From JBLNDG01 sp050261415 (lineage in GTDB: Bacteria > Bacillota > Clostridia > Lutisporales > Lutisporaceae): a DNA stretch of 15,338 nt. Position numbers and translations under genes: made by a program. The notes beneath the pieces were generated by a model. The model ran no database searches. It was not told where the DNA came from and was given only the letters and a program-made list of their open reading frames with translations. Every line of letters starts with the position of its first letter. The first letter of the stretch is position 1. The stretch is from the NCBI GenBank assembly GCA_050261415.1, contig JBLNDG010000211.1, positions 1 to 15,338 of the forward strand, given 5' to 3'. Positions 1 to 7,588 of the stretch are shown piece after piece.

Positions 1-2
1 AT

Positions 3-410
3 CCTGAAACCTATACAGATCCTTTTGCCAGAGAATCAAATTACAATTTCCCGGAATTCTGTACGGAAAAGGATGCAAACGGCCAGAACCTTTATGAGGT
101 TTATGAGAAAATGGTCAAAGCAGCCAAAGCTGAATTGGTTGATATAGGCAAGAGGTACAAGATGTTTGCTGACGCAGAAGCATATTTTATAGACCAGGCA
201 TTCCTGGTACCATACGGCTTAGGCGGCGGCGGATATACAGCCTCCAAGCTGAACCCGCTGGAAGGGCCGTTCTCCTCATTCGGTGTATCTTACCTGCGGT
301 ATAAATGGCAGAAGATTCATCCGGAATCCATGAATACAGAGGAATGGAACGCAGCTTTGGCAGCCTGGAAGCAGGAAAGGGAGGCAGCTCTTAAAACCGC
401 AAAATACTAA
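3..410 (+). CDS. Oligopeptide ABC transporter substrate-binding protein, C-terminal end (partial)
   Basis: This is the last 135 codons of a family 5 (OppA/AmiA-like) extracellular peptide-binding lipoprotein. Its start lies outside the window, and the frame is open from base 3 to the TAA at 408-410. It would capture peptides outside the membrane and pass them to the permeases encoded next. The visible tail has the look of AmiA/OppA C-termini: a segment LEGPFSSFGVSYLRYKW, then a charged helix ending in KTAKY. The identification also rests on position, directly upstream of two permeases and two ATPases of the same transporter class. Signal peptide and lipobox cannot be judged because the 5' part is missing. 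A stem-loop follows 30 bases after the stop, which may set its expression apart from the genes downstream. Confidence 0.85.
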   Translation, partial: PETYTDPFARESNYNFPEFCTEKDANGQNLYEVYEKMVKAAKAELVDIGKRYKMFADAEAYFIDQAFLVPYGLGGGGYTASKLNPLEGPFSSFGVSYLRYKWQKIHPESMNTEEWNAALAAWKQEREAALKTAKY

Positions 411-440
411 TACCAGGAATGTTTTCTTTATGACATATAT

Positions 441-480
441 TATGAAACAAGGGCCATTGAAAAATAGTCCTTGTTTCATA
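441..480 (+). promoter_or_regulatory. Intercistronic stem-loop between binding protein and first permease
   Basis: TATGAAACAAGG (441-452) is perfectly complementary to CCTTGTTTCATA (469-480), with a 16-nt loop whose outer bases could add one wobble and one GC pair. No T-tract follows, so it is not a classical terminator. Hairpins placed after the binding-protein gene of ABC importers often stabilise the upstream mRNA or lower transcription or processing into the permease genes, which gives more binding protein than membrane complex. That role here is inference. Confidence 0.7.
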
Positions 481-513
481 AATTTCCCTTACCTCGTAAA
501 AAGGAGGAAATAT

Positions 514-1458
514 ATGTTTAAATATTCGTTGAAACGCATACTGCAGTCTGCCCTGACGCTTTTTATTGTCATTACAGTAGTGTTTCTGCTTATGCGCCTG
601 ATGCCTGAAGAAGGGTATTTCGGCAAGGGCTCTGACAAGCTTGACAAGGTACAAAAAGAGAATATTCTGAGATCCATGGGCTTAAGGGATCCTATATATA
701 TCCAGCTTAAGAATTTTTACAGCGATCTTTTGCAGGGCGATTTGGGCACATCTATTATTTACCGCCCTAAAGTGCCTGTATCTGTGATTTTGAAGGGAAA
801 AGTATACTATTCAATGTGGCTTGGACTCGCTTCTATAGCGGTTTCAATCTTCTGCGGAATCAGCCTGGGGATTCTTATGTCACAATTCAAAGGAAGGTTA
901 TGGGACAAAATCGGAACAGGCTTCATCGTTATAGTCAACGCCGTGCCGGCTGCGGTATATTACCTTTACATACAGCTGTATACCACTGACTGGTTCAAAT
1001 TACCCATACTCTTTGATGTGGACCGGCCTGTCAGCTGGATATTGCCTATTTTCTCAATGTCTTTGGGCAGTATGGCATGGTATGCCATGTGGATGAGACG
1101 GTTCATGGTAGATGAATTGAATAAAGACTATATCCGGCTTGCACGCGCAAAAGGAATGAAAAACAGCTCCGTAATGGTGAAGCATGTAATGCGCAATGCC
1201 TTTGTGCCAATGGCCCAATACCTTCCTACTTCCATTCTTCTTACTATCAGCGGTTCTCTATACATAGAGTACTTATACTCCATTCCCGGTATGGGCGGCC
1301 TTTTGATAGATGCCATCCAGAGGCAGGACAACCCGCTTGTCCAGGCGTTGGTATTGATATATTCCGCCATAAGTATACTCGGGCTATTTTCGGGTGATTT
1401 GCTCATGGCGTTGTGTGACCCCCGAATCAAACTTGAACATCAGGGAGGTAGCAGGTGA
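514..1458 (+). CDS. oppB: Oligopeptide ABC transporter permease, OppB/AmiC class
   Basis: Inner-membrane permease of 314 aa, one half of the transmembrane pore of the peptide importer. The ATG at 514 is chosen because AAGGAGG (501-507) sits 6 nt upstream; a longer frame back to 430 would run through the stem-loop. The first helix is at about residues 10-29 (SALTLFIVITVVFLLMRLMP), followed by an extracytoplasmic stretch with the typical LRDPIYIQ segment. The permease core (BPD_transp_1) has helices near 100-122, 136-153, 174-195, 233-249 and 276-298. The EAA loop that docks on the ATPase is at 206-231 (YIRLARAKGM...NAFVP). The C-terminal CDPRIK is typical of OppB proteins. The stop overlaps the start of the next gene (TGATG), so the two are translationally coupled. 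Substrate cannot be read from the sequence; peptides are inferred from the operon. It is shorter than streptococcal AmiC, so the class match is loose. Confidence 0.88.
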   Translation: MFKYSLKRILQSALTLFIVITVVFLLMRLMPEEGYFGKGSDKLDKVQKENILRSMGLRDPIYIQLKNFYSDLLQGDLGTSIIYRPKVPVSVILKGKVYYSMWLGLASIAVSIFCGISLGILMSQFKGRLWDKIGTGFIVIVNAVPAAVYYLYIQLYTTDWFKLPILFDVDRPVSWILPIFSMSLGSMAWYAMWMRRFMVDELNKDYIRLARAKGMKNSSVMVKHVMRNAFVPMAQYLPTSILLTISGSLYIEYLYSIPGMGGLLIDAIQRQDNPLVQALVLIYSAISILGLFSGDLLMALCDPRIKLEHQGGSR

Positions 1459-2423
1459 TGAGTATAGTATTGAATAAATCAAACGACGGAATTGATGCAT
1501 CGCTTTTTACCCGAGCTGAATACGATGCCCGTGCAGCGGAGCTTGGAGGATATTCGAACTATTCCTACTGGCGTTCGACCTGGCAGGTATTCCTAAAAAA
1601 CAGAACTGCTTTTGCTATGCTGATAGTTATCTTGGCATTATTACTTTTTACCATGATACAGCCATATTTGCCCAATCAGAAGCTGCCAAACCAGATATAT
1701 CTGGACCCGGCTACCAACATGCAGCTTAGAAATCATCCGCCGGATGCAGAATACTGGTTTGGTACGAATTCCATAGGACAGGACCTGTGGGCACGTATCT
1801 GGAGCGGTACAAGAACCTCGCTCTACATAGGTGTTGTAGTTGGATTTCTTACAGCCGTTTTAGGTATCATCGTGGGCGCAATATGGGGTTATGTGCGTAA
1901 GCTGGAGCGCTTGTTTACCGAGATTTACAATGTATTTGACAATATACCCACTACAGTGATTCTCGTGCTTCTTACCTATATTATGCGGCCTTCCCTTGCA
2001 ACGCTCATATTTGCAATGTGCATAACCGGTTGGCTTACTGTATCCCGTCAAATTCGAAATATGATAGTGATAATAAGGGATCAGGAATATAACCTTGCCT
2101 CCAGGTGCCTGGGAACCCCAACCGGAAGGGTTATTACAAAAAACCTGCTGCCTTATTTGGTTTCGGTAATCATGCTGAGAATTGCTCTTGCAATTCCGAT
2201 AGCTATAGGTTCGGAGGTATTTTTGACTTATATAGGTTTAGGGCTGCCGGTTGATATTCCTTCGTTGGGGAATCTCATTAATGAAGGCCGCCTTGTTATG
2301 ATGAGCCCTTCTTTAAGATACCAGCTGTTTTTTCCTGCGATTGTACTGTCGATTATTACAATATCGTTCTATGTTATGGGTAATGCTTTCGGTGATGCGG
2401 CAGATCCCAGGAATCATGTTTAG
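1458..2423 (+). CDS. oppC: Oligopeptide ABC transporter permease, OppC/AmiD class
   Basis: Second pore subunit, 321 aa. Two starts are possible, GTG 1455 and ATG 1458. The ATG is preferred because GGGAGGT (1443-1449) is 8 nt upstream and because it gives the usual 1-base overlap with the preceding TGA. A cytoplasmic N-terminus of about 50 residues precedes helix 1 (about 51-68), the OppC_N arrangement. The family hallmark GTNSIGQDLWARIWSGTRTS is at about 102-121. Core helices follow near 122-144, 163-180, 183-195, 235-258 and 290-308. The EAA loop is at about 210-232 (YNLASRCLGT...LLPYL). It ends in DAADPRNHV, close to the common C-terminal D-PR motif. The next gene begins 11 bases later and its ribosome binding site overlaps this stop codon, so all four downstream opp genes are one transcription unit. 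Confidence 0.88.
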   Translation: MSIVLNKSNDGIDASLFTRAEYDARAAELGGYSNYSYWRSTWQVFLKNRTAFAMLIVILALLLFTMIQPYLPNQKLPNQIYLDPATNMQLRNHPPDAEYWFGTNSIGQDLWARIWSGTRTSLYIGVVVGFLTAVLGIIVGAIWGYVRKLERLFTEIYNVFDNIPTTVILVLLTYIMRPSLATLIFAMCITGWLTVSRQIRNMIVIIRDQEYNLASRCLGTPTGRVITKNLLPYLVSVIMLRIALAIPIAIGSEVFLTYIGLGLPVDIPSLGNLINEGRLVMMSPSLRYQLFFPAIVLSIITISFYVMGNAFGDAADPRNHV

Positions 2424-2434
2424 GAGGTGGAAGG

Positions 2435-3475
2435 ATGGAGGCGCCTTTAAGTATCCTGTCGGTAAAAGACCTTGTAATAAAGTTCAACCTTCGGGGGAAA
2501 ACACTTACGGCTATTCGTGAAGCCAGTATGGATCTGTATAAAGGGGAAAGCCTGGCAATTGTGGGAGAATCAGGCTCAGGCAAATCGGTTTTTACAAAGG
2601 CCTTTATGGGATTATTGGACAAAAATGGTTGGATTGATTCAGGTTCAATCATTTACAAAGGTGAAGACCTGGCACGGTACAAAACTGAAAAAGACTGGCT
2701 CAAAATCAGGGGCAAGGAAATTGCGATGGTATTCCAGGATCCCATGACCTCGCTGAACCCTCTGAAAACTATCGGAAAGCAGGTACAGGAGGCAATCGAG
2801 CTTCACCAGGGGCTAAAAGGAGAAGCCGCTAAGCATGCAGTTGTAAATATTCTCACAGATGTTGGTATTTCTGAGCCGGAAAAACGTTACAAGCAATATC
2901 CCTTCGAGTTTTCAGGCGGTATGCGCCAGCGTGTTGTTATCGCTATTGCTATTGCTTGCAGACCGGAGGTGCTCATATGTGACGAACCAACGACGGCACT
3001 GGATGTTACTATTCAGGCCCAGATACTGCAGCTCTTGAAAAGTTTGCAGGAGAAATACCACCTTACGATTATATATATTACGCATGATTTGGGTGTTGTT
3101 GCACATGTCGCGGACAGGGTTGCCGTGATGTATGCAGGAGATATCATTGAAATCGGCACGGCCGAGGATATATTCTTCGACCCGCAGCATCCATATACCT
3201 GGGCGCTATTATCATCATTACCGCAACTTGGTGTAAAGGGGGAGCCCCTATATACCATTCACGGTACACCTCCCAACTTGTTCAAGGAGATTAAGGGAGA
3301 CGCTTTCGCACCAAGAAACCCAAAGGCCCTTAAGATTGATTTTATTCATCGCCCGCCTTACTTTGAGATCAGTGAAACCCATAAGGCCAGAACCTGGCTG
3401 CTGGATCCCAGAGCTCCAAAGATGGAACGGCCTAAGTCGATTGAGGCAATCCGTACACAGTGGGGGTTGATATAA
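2435..3475 (+). CDS. oppD: Oligopeptide ABC transporter ATP-binding protein, OppD/AmiE class
   Basis: Cytoplasmic ATPase, 346 aa, powering peptide import with its OppF partner. AGGAGGTGG (2422-2430) overlaps the previous stop and precedes the ATG at 2435. Walker A GESGSGKS is at 44-51, Q-loop Gln101, signature FSGGM at 159-163, Walker B VLICDE at 179-184, D-loop ALD at 188-190 and switch His217. The C-terminal oligo_HPY region begins at QHPYT (about 251). Most OppD/DppD proteins carry four cysteines here, in a pattern like GCxFxxRCxxAxxxC plus a later Cys, reported to hold an Fe-S cluster. In this protein those places read GDAFAPRNPKALKID and ARTWLL, with no cysteine. From memory this matches the AmiE-type subgroup (tail TWLLDPRAPK). 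The stop overlaps the next ATG (TAATG). Confidence 0.9.
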   Translation: MEAPLSILSVKDLVIKFNLRGKTLTAIREASMDLYKGESLAIVGESGSGKSVFTKAFMGLLDKNGWIDSGSIIYKGEDLARYKTEKDWLKIRGKEIAMVFQDPMTSLNPLKTIGKQVQEAIELHQGLKGEAAKHAVVNILTDVGISEPEKRYKQYPFEFSGGMRQRVVIAIAIACRPEVLICDEPTTALDVTIQAQILQLLKSLQEKYHLTIIYITHDLGVVAHVADRVAVMYAGDIIEIGTAEDIFFDPQHPYTWALLSSLPQLGVKGEPLYTIHGTPPNLFKEIKGDAFAPRNPKALKIDFIHRPPYFEISETHKARTWLLDPRAPKMERPKSIEAIRTQWGLI

Positions 3476-4371
3476 TGAATAAGCCTGAGAAACTTCTGGA
3501 AATAAAAGATTTATATGTTGAATTCGGAAAGAAGAAGAATAGATTTGTTGCCGTTAATAATGTAAGTTTTGATATTTATAAAGGGGAGACCCTTGGTTTG
3601 GTAGGAGAGTCGGGTTCCGGGAAGACCACCATAGGCAGGGCAATTATCCGTATCAATGAGACAAGTCATGGTGATATCCTTTTCAAAGGCCGCAAAATTA
3701 ATGGTAAAATCGACAAAGCTCTTGACCAGGAGGTCATCCGGAAAATACAGATGATATTCCAGGATCCGATGGCATCTCTTAATGAACGAGCCAAAGTAGA
3801 TTATATTGTATCGGAAGGCTTGTACAACACAAAGAACTACCGTACGGAAGCAGAAAGAAAACACAAAGTCGAGCAGGCTCTGCTAAACGTCGGTTTGCTG
3901 CCTGAATTTGCCTCTCGCTTTCCACATGAGTTTTCAGGAGGCCAGCGTCAGCGTATCGGTATTGCCCGCACTCTAGTCATGGAACCGGAGCTTATCATTG
4001 CCGATGAACCGATTTCTGCACTGGATGTTTCTATAAGGGCACAGGTTCTGAATTTAATGAACGACCTGAAAAAAAGCCTTGGACTGACATATTTGTTTAT
4101 TGCACACGATTTGTCGGTAGTACGTTTTATCACCGACCGGGTTGCAGTGATTCATAAAGGCAGGATTGTTGAACTGGCGGAAACAGAGAAACTCTATAAC
4201 AATCCGCTTCATCCATATACCAAAGCCCTGCAGTCAGCTATTCCGATTCCGAATCCCAAGCTGGAAAAGCATAGGCAGGTAAGTTTCTATAACCCTGCAA
4301 TGCATCGGTATGATGTTAATTCCCCAAAATGGGTTGAAGCCGAGTCCGGGCATTTTGTGCTTGGATTATAG
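3475..4371 (+). CDS. oppF: Oligopeptide ABC transporter ATP-binding protein, OppF/AmiF class
   Basis: Second ATPase of the importer, 298 aa. A GTG at 3460 would also be in frame, but the ATG at 3475 gives the TAATG overlap with oppD and follows a G-rich site (3462-3466). Walker A GESGSGKT is at 44-51, Q-loop FQDP near 95-98, a canonical signature FSGGQ at 153-157, Walker B LIIADE at 173-178, D-loop ALD at 182-184 and switch His211. The C-terminal HPYTKALQSAIP segment (about 246-258) is the oligo_HPY signature. The tail is short, ends SGHFVLGL and lacks the cysteine motif, as in AmiF-type proteins. It is the last gene of the transporter operon. No convincing terminator follows, and the decayed regulator begins within 50 bases. 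Confidence 0.9.
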   Translation: MNKPEKLLEIKDLYVEFGKKKNRFVAVNNVSFDIYKGETLGLVGESGSGKTTIGRAIIRINETSHGDILFKGRKINGKIDKALDQEVIRKIQMIFQDPMASLNERAKVDYIVSEGLYNTKNYRTEAERKHKVEQALLNVGLLPEFASRFPHEFSGGQRQRIGIARTLVMEPELIIADEPISALDVSIRAQVLNLMNDLKKSLGLTYLFIAHDLSVVRFITDRVAVIHKGRIVELAETEKLYNNPLHPYTKALQSAIPIPNPKLEKHRQVSFYNPAMHRYDVNSPKWVEAESGHFVLGL

Positions 4372-4417
4372 TCTTGAACCATCATTGTAACTAAACCAAA
4401 TGAGGATTGGTGATAGT

Positions 4418-5596
4418 ATGCAGGATATGTTTAAAACCATTATTGATGAAATCGGAGAAGGAGTTATAGTTACCGATCCGGAAGGCAAGATAAATTTCTA
4501 TAATAAAAAGGCAAAAGAGATATTCGGTATCATATTCAATCAGGGTATGGGCCACGAAGTAGGCAGGATTGAAGAAGGTGACTTGGTAATAATTGCCGAC
4601 TCTGGCCTGGGTGAAGATGACGGGGAACTTCTGCCGGAAGATTTATCGATAATAGGAGTAGATTCATCAGGCTTAACGAATGGGTAGCCTTTTGTTGCAA
4701 TTGGTATCATTCCGTAGGCGACAATACATATCCATTTAAGTTTATCAAATCAATTGGACATATGGTGGTCGTAAGCGGAAAAACAGGGAAAGTCAAGTTT
4801 TACCAGGCGAAAGGATACACCACCAGAAGAGATGATATCAAAATGCTGCTCTATGGGAAGACCTTCCTGGCAAAAGGGAATGAGAATAACGAGGTCAATA
4901 TAGTCGGACACAGTATTTTTGATGTGCATCCGAGGGAATCGAATATAGATATTGTTGAATTCCTGGAAGCTGCAAAGGGTAAGAATATATCGTATTCCAG
5001 ACAGCTTAAGGAAATAAACGGCAGACTTATAAGGTGCTCTCTTATTCCGCTGAAAAATAATGAAAGAGCTGCCGGTGCAACGTTGAAGGTAGAAGACATA
5101 ACCGAGTTGGATAATGTAGTTAAGGAAAGAAATTATGCTATTGCATCCCTGAATGAAGTTGAAAATAAAATAAAGATCAACGATGAGTTCAGCCGGATCA
5201 TCGGGCAGAGTGACAGTATAAACCTGGTCAAAAAACTGACGAGAAAAGCAGCTGAAACGGACGCTACAGTCCTCATATTAGGCGAGAGCGGTATGGGAAA
5301 GGGTTTAATTGCAGAATGCATACACAACGGCAGTAAAAGGAGCGGCCAGCCTTTTATACAGGTAAACTGCGCATCAATTCCAAGTGAACTTATTGAGAGT
5401 GAATTGTTCGGGTATGAAGGCGGTGCATTTACAGGGTCAAAAAAAGAAGGGAAAAAAGGAGTATTTGAAGCCGCTGACGGTGGTACTATTTTTCTTGACG
5501 AAATCGGGGACATACCTTTATTCATGCAGGCAAAGCTGCTGCACGTTCTACAGAATAAGAAATTCAACCGCGTGGGAAGCTCAAAAGAAACAGAAA
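4418..5596 (+). pseudogene. Broken PAS / sigma-54-interacting transcriptional activator (NtrC/RocR-type)
   Basis: This is the remnant of an enhancer-binding activator for sigma-54 promoters. From ATG 4418 the first frame encodes a PAS-like start (IDEIGEGVIVTDPEGKINFYN) and a segment GDLVIIADSGLGEDDGELLP, then hits TAG at 4685-4687. The residues after the stop (PFVAIGI) look like its continuation. The reading then passes to another frame near 4714-4745 (YPFKFIKSIGHMVVV), so a frameshift with probable loss of sequence is present. The second frame holds a linker and an AAA+ domain: Walker A GESGMGKG, GAFTGS in place of the sigma-54-contacting GAFTGA, and Walker B GGTIFLDEIGD. It stops matching after VGSSKETEK, so sensor I, the arginine finger and the DNA-binding helix-turn-helix are gone. 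It probably once controlled a nearby catabolic or transport operon such as opp; that is inference. Confidence 0.78.
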
Positions 5597-6046
5597 AAGG
5601 TGAAGGTATTGCTTCGAATATCCCCGGGTATTTCAGGACATACCCACGAATATATTTCAACAGGGCAGCTTGATTCCAAATTCGGTTTTCCAATTCATGA
5701 AGATGTTGCACTGAATGCTGTAAAGGAACTGGGGGAATACCCCAACCTGGAATTCAGAGACATACATTGCCATATAGGCTCGCAATTATTTAACAAGGAT
5801 GTATACCATGACACGGTATCGGTAATGGTAAGCCTGATGTTTCAGATAAAACAACGGTTCAGTATTGAAATAGAAGAGTTGAATATGGGTGGTGGGTTTG
5901 GAATATTCTATTCTGTTGATATCTTGATAAGAGATATTAAAATTTCCGAGGTTGAGCCTGCTGTTGTAATGATAAGGGACGGAAAGCCCAGAATTGTTGT
6001 AAAACGTGAGACTTACGAGGATTTGGTGAGGAATGACTTGGAATAA
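5597..6046 (+). pseudogene. lysA: Diaminopimelate decarboxylase (lysA) fragment with internal deletion
   Basis: The reading frame shifts at the junction near 5597 and then encodes 149 residues recognisable as LysA, the PLP enzyme that converts meso-diaminopimelate to lysine. KVKVLLRISPGISGHTHEY is followed by DSKFGFPI, the HCHIGSQ motif and the glycine-rich GGGFGI. Right after GGGFGIFYS the sequence jumps to the C-terminal end (EPAVVMIRDGKPRIVVKRET), ending in VRNDLE. Normal LysA is about 400-440 aa. Here the first third, with the PLP lysine, is missing, and so is the segment between GGGFGI and the C-terminus, with the second PLP-binding and substrate Cys-Glu motifs. There is no start codon or ribosome binding site of its own, because the 5' end is replaced by the regulator remnant. 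It cannot be an active decarboxylase. Confidence 0.82.
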
Positions 6047-6096
6047 TACTGTGTCATAATTCAACATGCCGCCGATATCTATATTGTGCTGAAATA

Positions 6097-6125
6097 TTGT
6101 ATCCGGCTGTAAATAATACTATAAT
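6097..6125 (+). promoter_or_regulatory. Sigma-A promoter candidate upstream of the M24 peptidase
   Basis: TTGTAT (6097-6102) and a perfect TATAAT (6120-6125) are separated by exactly 17 bp. Transcription would start near 6132, inside the left arm of the quasi-palindrome, and give a leader of about 265 nt before the peptidase. The -35 box matches the consensus at four of six positions. Whether it drives the peptidase, or is a chance match in AT-rich DNA, cannot be settled by eye. Confidence 0.45.
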
Positions 6126-6249
6126 TTAATTATATATAACGCAAAAATTCTATTACATTCTGTTTTCACAAACATCCTGGGGTCGAACCAGCTTCGCAGG
6201 GCTGTTTGCTTGACACAATGTAAGAATCTTAATGCGTTATATAAATTAA
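6126..6249. repeat. Quasi-palindrome of about 124 bp (MITE-like or structured leader)
   Basis: The two halves are imperfect reverse complements over nearly their whole length. Matching blocks in order from outside to centre are TATATAACGC (6133-6142) with GCGTTATATA (6234-6243), TTACATT (6153-6159) with AATGTAA (6217-6223), CAAACA (6169-6174) with TGTTTG (6203-6208) and CCTG (6176-6179) with CAGG (6197-6200). The outermost TTAATT/AATTAA also pairs. Size and long terminal inverted repeats suggest a miniature inverted-repeat element. No clear target duplication is visible. If transcribed it would fold into one long hairpin. Confidence 0.6.
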
Positions 6250-6251
6250 GG

Positions 6252-6305
6252 AATATATTTCGCACATCTTGAATTCAGTGTAAAATGTTTTGTGCGAAAT
6301 ATATT
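6252..6305. repeat. Perfect 15-bp inverted repeat in the peptidase leader
   Basis: AATATATTTCGCACA (6252-6266) is perfectly complementary to TGTGCGAAATATATT (6291-6305), with a 24-nt spacer. No T-run follows, so it is not an ordinary terminator. It could be a paired operator site or an RNA hairpin in the untranslated leader of the peptidase. It lies 2-3 bp from the end of the quasi-palindrome. Confidence 0.65.
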
Positions 6306-6397
6306 GCATTGTTTGCTATTCCATATAAGTTACAGCAGGTTCGGGTTTTGCTGGTAAACACAAAATTAAGAACCGGCGTGAGGTAGCTTACGGTAAT

Positions 6398-7522
6398 ATG
6401 ATTAAATTTAAAGGGGTGGAGAATTTGCAGCTAGATAAGCAGTTGGAAAAAATCGTGGAACTCATGTCAGGCATTAATGCGGATGTTCATATGATTGGTC
6501 CCTCGTCCGGCCTTGAATATTTGACGGGAATCAATCCTCATCCGGATGAAAGGTTCAAAGGGTTGTTCATCTTAAAAGACAAGAGGCATTTTTACATATC
6601 CCCGGAATTATATTATGAAGAAACCAGGGAGCTTCTGGGGGAAAAGGAAGATATATTTGTCTGGAGCGATACGGACGGATTTCTCTCTGCAATTGAGAAA
6701 GCTGACAAAAAATACGGCCTAGCAGGCAAAACTATCGCTGTAAATGACGGAATCGTTGCAATCAACATGCTGGACATTGGCAACCTCATCAATGCAAAAT
6801 TCATAAATGGAAACAGCATATTGGAGGATGTCAGGATCAGAAAGACTGAAGAAGAAAAGGACTGCATGAGAAAAGCAGCAAAAATAGCTGACGAAGTCGT
6901 AGAAGAAACAATAAAGTTCATAAAGCCGGGCTTAACAGAAAGAGATATCGTAAAGAAACTGGAAGAGCTCTATGCGAAAAGGGGAGTAGACCTGTCTTTC
7001 GACCCCATCGTAGCGTCAGGCCCCAATACTTCGAGGCCTCATTACAATGGGGACAGCAGGGTAATACAGGAACAGGACATCATAATCATCGATACCGGAT
7101 GCAGATATAAGGGCTACTGTTCCGATATTTCGAGGACGATTTTCGTAGGGGAACCGACGGAAGAACAAAGAAAGGTATTTGATATCTGCGTTAAGGCGAC
7201 AACTACCGGTGAAATGACTGCAAGACAGGGAATCGCTGCTGAAGAAGTAGATATAGCTGCCCGTAATGTAATTAAAGCTGCAGGCTATGGAGAGTGCTTC
7301 CTCAACAGAACCGGTCACGGCATAGGAGTTGCAATACATGAAGGTCCGTTTATAAGAACCGGTAACAAACAAATTCTTGAAGAAGGAATGTGCTTTAGTG
7401 TCGAGCCCGGGATATATATTGCCGGCAGATTCGGTATGCGGGTTGAAAACATTGTAATGATAAATAACGGCAAAGCAGAAATTCTCAATAAGGTTACCAA
7501 GGATATCATTATAGTCAAATAA
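6398..7522 (+). CDS. M24 family metallopeptidase (Xaa-Pro aminopeptidase/dipeptidase type)
   Basis: Cytoplasmic peptidase of 374 aa, expected to release N-terminal residues from X-Pro peptides or cleave X-Pro dipeptides. An N-terminal creatinase-like domain (about 15-145) precedes the pita-bread catalytic domain (about 150-370). All five metal ligands are seen: Asp232 (IIDTG), Asp243 (SDISRT), His307 (TGHGIG), Glu336 (SVEPGIY) and Glu350 (RVEN). Supporting His215 (PHYNG) and His314 (IHEGP) are also present, so it should be active. Start choice is uncertain. ATG 6398 has only a distant GAGG (14 nt away), while TTG 6425 follows AAAGGGGTGG (6410-6419) at ideal spacing and would remove nine residues (MIKFKGVEN). 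It stands alone, ended by the hairpin at 7537-7572. With the opp operon nearby, use of imported peptides is a fair inference. Confidence 0.9.
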   Translation: MIKFKGVENLQLDKQLEKIVELMSGINADVHMIGPSSGLEYLTGINPHPDERFKGLFILKDKRHFYISPELYYEETRELLGEKEDIFVWSDTDGFLSAIEKADKKYGLAGKTIAVNDGIVAINMLDIGNLINAKFINGNSILEDVRIRKTEEEKDCMRKAAKIADEVVEETIKFIKPGLTERDIVKKLEELYAKRGVDLSFDPIVASGPNTSRPHYNGDSRVIQEQDIIIIDTGCRYKGYCSDISRTIFVGEPTEEQRKVFDICVKATTTGEMTARQGIAAEEVDIAARNVIKAAGYGECFLNRTGHGIGVAIHEGPFIRTGNKQILEEGMCFSVEPGIYIAGRFGMRVENIVMINNGKAEILNKVTKDIIIVK

Positions 7523-7536
7523 ATCAAGACAGTAAT

Positions 7537-7572
7537 AAGGGCTTTCTCACACTGGTTTGTGGGAAAGCCCTT
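7537..7572. terminator. Intrinsic hairpin between the M24 peptidase and the converging AOR remnant
   Basis: AAGGGCTTTCTCACA (7537-7551) pairs with TGTGGGAAAGCCCTT (7558-7572) through 15 bp including one GT pair, around a 6-nt loop. It lies between converging units. The following bases are AT-rich but there is no pure T-run, so it may act in both directions with moderate strength. Confidence 0.7.
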
Positions 7573-7588
7573 AATGTATTGGAAACTT

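Larger units (their letters stand above)
6047..6397 (+). other. Gene-free region with promoter candidate and two inverted repeats
   Basis: No open frame of note lies between the lysA remnant and the M24 peptidase. The stretch is AT-rich and holds three things annotated separately: a TTGTAT-17-TATAAT promoter candidate, a roughly 124-nt quasi-palindrome that starts right at the -10 box, and a second perfect 15-bp inverted repeat. Past 6306 I see only a leader up to the peptidase start. Confidence 0.6.

Noticed and set aside
5133..5711. 192-aa open frame on the minus strand across the activator remnant
   Set aside because: It is the complement shadow of the AAA+ domain coding sequence, has no ribosome binding site, and its protein text is serine/proline-rich and unlike any family.
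6210..6242. TTGACA inside the quasi-palindrome as a -35 box
   Set aside because: There is no -10 hexamer at 16-18 bp. The nearest TTATAT is about 21 bp away, and the sequence is explained by the inverted repeat.
6126..6397. T-box or other known riboswitch in the peptidase leader
   Set aside because: I see no T-box sequence (AGGGTGGNACCGCG-like), no terminator/antiterminator pair and no other known aptamer pattern.
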